From Balanoglossus misakiensis (lineage: Eukaryota > Hemichordata), in the NCBI GenBank assembly GCA_040954595.2, contig CM082594.2, positions 558,001-622,000 on the forward strand: a DNA stretch of 64,000 nucleotides. Direction: 5' to 3'. The stretch's first letter is position 1, and each line of letters begins with the position of its first letter. A model generated the notes under the pieces. The model was not told the DNA's origin and did no database searches. It worked only from the letters and a program-made list of their open reading frames with translations. Below, in pieces: positions 60,458 to 64,000 of this stretch. Made by a program: the position numbers and the translations under genes.

Positions 60458-62502
60458 GAATTCAATGTTAGAAAACCCTTGTGGAAAGTATCTCTACCCG
60501 TTTGAAACTAAGAAAAGAATTTATTCTTATTTATTTTGTAAAAAAGACAATTTTTCGAAAAAAAAGTCGAAAATGGTAATTTTGTCTTGGGTGATTCAAA
60601 TTATACCGCCTTTTCTGGAATTTGCTGAACTTCTTACAAGAGAACGACACTTCATGCTCCATAATATTTCGGAAAATGAAGAAAGGAGTTATTTTTTTAT
60701 GATTTTTTAAAAATTTACCATTTTAGTCAAAATATGGCCAAAATGGCTATTTTTTCTTGAATTCCGTCAATATATCTGCATTTTTGGAGTGGTCGAAAGT
60801 TTTAACATACAATCAACATGTCATATATGATCAGGGCACCAAATTCGAAGAACAAAGGTTTTTTTATTTTTTTTCTTCTAAAAATGACATTTTCAAGGAA
60901 AATTTGGTAAAACGCATTTTGTCTGCAGTGAGCCAAATTAGACGGTCTTTTGTGGAATTTGTATCGATATATACATACGAAGAGCATTCTATACTCCATC
61001 AGATTTCCGAAAATGTAGAAAACAGGTATTTTTTTGTAATTTTCAAAAATTTACCATTTTGACCAAATTGTGGCTAAAATTGTTATTTTCGTGTTGAATG
61101 CCGCCAGTGTCACTGCTTTTAAAAGTCATAAAAACTTTTAACATACAAGCAATTGTTTATATATGATCAGGTCACCGAATTAAAAAAATAAAGAATGTTT
61201 TGCCTAAAAATGACCTTTTTGGTGTAAAAACGAATAAAACGCAATTTTGTATTAAATCAGAATGCATTTTTTATAATCAGCACCATTTTTACATGTAATG
61301 GAAATGTCATACATCATCAGATATCCAAATATGAAAAAATGATTTAGATTTTAGATGATTGTCCAAAATCAGCTGATATCTAATAAATGTAGTATTGAAC
61401 CGTTCTGTCCCCCCCCCCCCTACATTATATGCGGTACGCCGATGTCAGCTTACCCGGCAGTACTGCAGGCCGTGCACCCAACTAACGTCGGTGTTTGAAA
61501 CGCCCTGGTTAAATTCGGGCTTTCTCTATAAATTGACAGGCAATAATGCAGTCCTACCGGAACAAATGTCAAGTGTAGAACCGCTGTGACTTTCCCTGTT
61601 CGGTTTGCCCGACTTAGCCAACGTCTTTGTACTAGAGTGTCGGGTCTTTTGCAGAGCCAGGCCGAAGGAAATCCGACTTGATCACCGTTGCTAACGAACG
61701 CTAGTGTCTGTCATGGTGTGCCGGGGTTTTAGTCGAGCCAGGCCGTAGGAGATCTGACTTGATCATCGTGGTCAATGTACGCGTGTTTCCGCTCTAAAGT
61801 GCCGGGGCTTCAGCTAAACCAGGCCGTAGGAAATCCGACGTAATCACCGTTGATAACTTGCGCCAGTCTGTGTCATATAGAGCCGGTGCACCAGCCGAGT
61901 CACGCCGTAGGAAATCTGACTTGATCAACGTGGTCAATGTACGCCTGTTTCTGCTCTAGAGTGCCGGGGCTTCAGCTGAGCCAGGCCGTAGGAAACCCGA
62001 CGTGATTACCGTTGTTAACTTACGCCAGTCTGTGTCCTATATATAGTGCCGGGGCATCAGCCGTGCCAGGCCGAAGGAAATGTGAGTAGATCAACGTGGT
62101 CTCTGTACGCGTGTTTCTGCTCTAGAGTGCCAGGGCTTTAGCCAAGCCATGCCGTAGGAAATCTGACTTGATCAACGTTGCTAACGAACGCTAGTGTCTG
62201 TCATAGTGTGCCATGGTTTTAGTCGAGCCAAGCCGTAGGAGATCAGACTTGATCAACGTGGTCTCTGTACGCGTGTTTCTGCTCTAGAGTGCCGGGGCTT
62301 TATCCAAGCCATGCCGTAGAAAATCTGACTTGATCACCGTTGCTAACGTACGCTAGTGTCTGTCATATTGTGACGGTGATTTAGCAGAGCCAGGCCGTAG
62401 AAAAATCGACATGTTCAACGTTACCAGTGTGCAACTGTTTCTGCTCTAGAGTGTCAGGGTTTTAGCCGACTTATGCTGTAGGAAATCTGAGTTGATGAAT
62501 GG
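60458..62502 (+). repeat. Satellite unit 21
   Basis: 2045 bp, like unit 19 but with the full set of eleven subrepeats. Confidence 0.9.
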
Positions 62503-64000
62503 GAATTCAATGTTAGAAAACCCGTGTGGAAAGTATCTCTACCCGTTTGAAACTAAGAAAAGAATTTATTCTTATTTATTTTGTAAAAAAGACAATTTTT
62601 CGAAAAAAAGTCGAAAATGGTAATTTTGTCTTGGGTGATTAATTATACCGCCTTTTCTGGAATTTGCTGCACTTCTTACAAGAGAACGACACTTCATGCT
62701 CGATAATATTTCGGAAAATGAAGAAAAGAGTTATTTTTTTATGATTTTTTAAAAATTTACCATTTTTGTCAAAATATGGCCAAAATGGCTATTTTTTCTT
62801 GAATTCCGTCAATATATCTGCATTTTTGGAGTGGTCGAAAGTTTTAACATACAATCAACATGTCATATATGATCAGGGCACCAAATTCGAAGAACAAAGG
62901 TTTTTTTATTTTTTTTCTTCTAAAAATGACATTTTCAAGGAAAATTTGGTAAAACGCAATTTTGTCTGCAGTGAGCCAAATTAGACGGTCTTTTGTGGAA
63001 TTTGTATCGATATATACATACGAAGAGCATTCTATACTCCATCAGATTTCCGAAAATGTAGAAAACAGGTATTTTTTTGTAATTTTCAAAAATTTACCAT
63101 TTTGACCAAATTGTGGCTAAAATTGTTATTTTCGTGTTGAATGCCGCCAGTGTCACTGCTTTTAAAAGTCATAAAAACTTTTAACATACAAGCAATTGTT
63201 TATATATGATCAGGTCACCGAATTAAAAAAATAAAGAATGTTTTGCGTAAAAATGACCTTTTTGGTGCAAAAACGAATAAAACGCAATTTTGTATTAAAT
63301 CAGAATGCATTTTTTATAATCAGCACCATTTTTACATGTAATGGAAATTTAATACATCATCAGATATCCAAATATGAAAAAAATTATTTAGATTTTAGAT
63401 GATTGTCCAAAATTAGCTGATATCTAATAAATGTAGTATTGAACCATTCTGTTCCCCCCCCCCTACATTATATGCGGTACGCCGATGTCAGCTTACCCGG
63501 CAGTACTGCAGGCCGTGCCCCCAACTAACGTCGGTGTTTGAAACGCTCTGGTTAAATTCGGGCTTTCTCTATAAATTGACAGGCAATAATGCAGTCCTAC
63601 CGGAACAAATGTCGAGTGTTGACCCGCTGTGACTTTCCCTCTTCGGTTTGCCCGACTTAGCCAACGTCTTTGTACTAGAGTGTCGGGTCTTTTGCAGAGC
63701 CAGGCCGAAGGAAATCCGACTTGATCACCGTTGCTAACGAACGCTAGTGTCTGTCATGGTGTGCCGGGGTTTTAGTCGAGCCAGGCCGTAGGAGATCTGC
63801 CTTGATCATCGTGGTCAATGTACGCGTGTTTCCGCTCTAAAGTGCCGGGGCTTCAGCTAAACCAGGCCGTAGGAAATCCGACGTAATCACCGTTGATAAC
63901 TTACGCCAGTCTGTGTCATATAGAGCCGGTTCACCAGCCGAGTCACGCCGTAGGAAATCTGACTTGATCAACGTGGTCAATGTACGCCTGTTTCTGCTCT
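62503..64000 (+). repeat. Satellite unit 22, cut by window end
   Basis: 1498 bp visible; the sequence ends inside the 81-bp tier. Resembles unit 17 in the AT-rich part. Confidence 0.9.

Larger units (their letters stand above)
52456..64000 (+). repeat. Satellite array, right block (end of unit 16 to partial unit 22)
   Basis: Satellite resumes right after the CACTA element with the CTA duplication. Unit starts are at 52606, 54647, 56691, 58413, 60458 and 62503; the last unit is cut by the window end. Spacing is 2041, 2044, 1722, 2045 and 2045 bp. Units alternate: 54647 resembles 58413, and 56691 resembles 60458, suggesting a two-unit higher-order repeat of about 4.09 kb. The array therefore extends beyond the window on this side. 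Confidence 0.97.

Noticed and set aside
1-64000. rRNA or tRNA genes
   Set aside because: No rRNA-like conserved stretch or tRNA cloverleaf with A and B boxes was seen in units or elements.

Overview
The window looks like nuclear DNA of an animal, most likely a marine invertebrate. The evidence is spliced genes with GT-AG introns, a poly(A)-tailed L1/Tx1-type LINE, and an animal-type EnSpm/CACTA transposon. I cannot name the species. I see no single-copy host gene; everything is satellite DNA or mobile DNA nested in it.

Layout. A head-to-tail satellite array fills 1-14423, 21224-39415 and 52456-64000. The standard unit is about 2.04 kb and begins at a recurring GAATTC. It is composite: an AT-rich part made of three diverged repeats of about 330 bp, a poly(C) tract of 6 to 17 bases, a linker of about 220 bp, and 11 subrepeats of about 81 bp whose tails alternate between two types. 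About 22 units are visible. Several have gained or lost whole 81-bp subrepeats, as expected from unequal exchange.

Two large elements interrupt the array. The first is a full-length LINE (14424-21223) with a 13-bp target duplication, ORF1 with two CCHC knuckles, ORF2 with APE endonuclease and reverse transcriptase, and a poly(A) tail. Its ORF1 is split by a 1764-bp DNA transposon (15452-17215) flanked by a 9-bp duplication; taking out the insert and one duplication restores the frame. ORF2 carries a one-base frameshift, so this copy is dead.

The second is a complete 13,040-bp EnSpm/CACTA element (39416-52455) with 24-bp perfect terminal inverted repeats, a CTA target duplication and matched subterminal repeats. 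It carries two divergent spliced genes that share a 478-bp promoter region. The minus-strand gene has five exons (48013 to 42448) and encodes an apparently intact 1033-residue transposase. The plus-strand gene has six exons (48492 to 51591) and encodes a 348-residue protein whose C-terminal half resembles, from memory, vertebrate C14orf93. Smaller palindromic elements sit inside introns and flanks of the CACTA element.

The most interesting system here is the two-gene CACTA element. All splice phases in both genes join without a stop, so it may be recently or still active, and its second gene is a candidate accessory factor for transposition.
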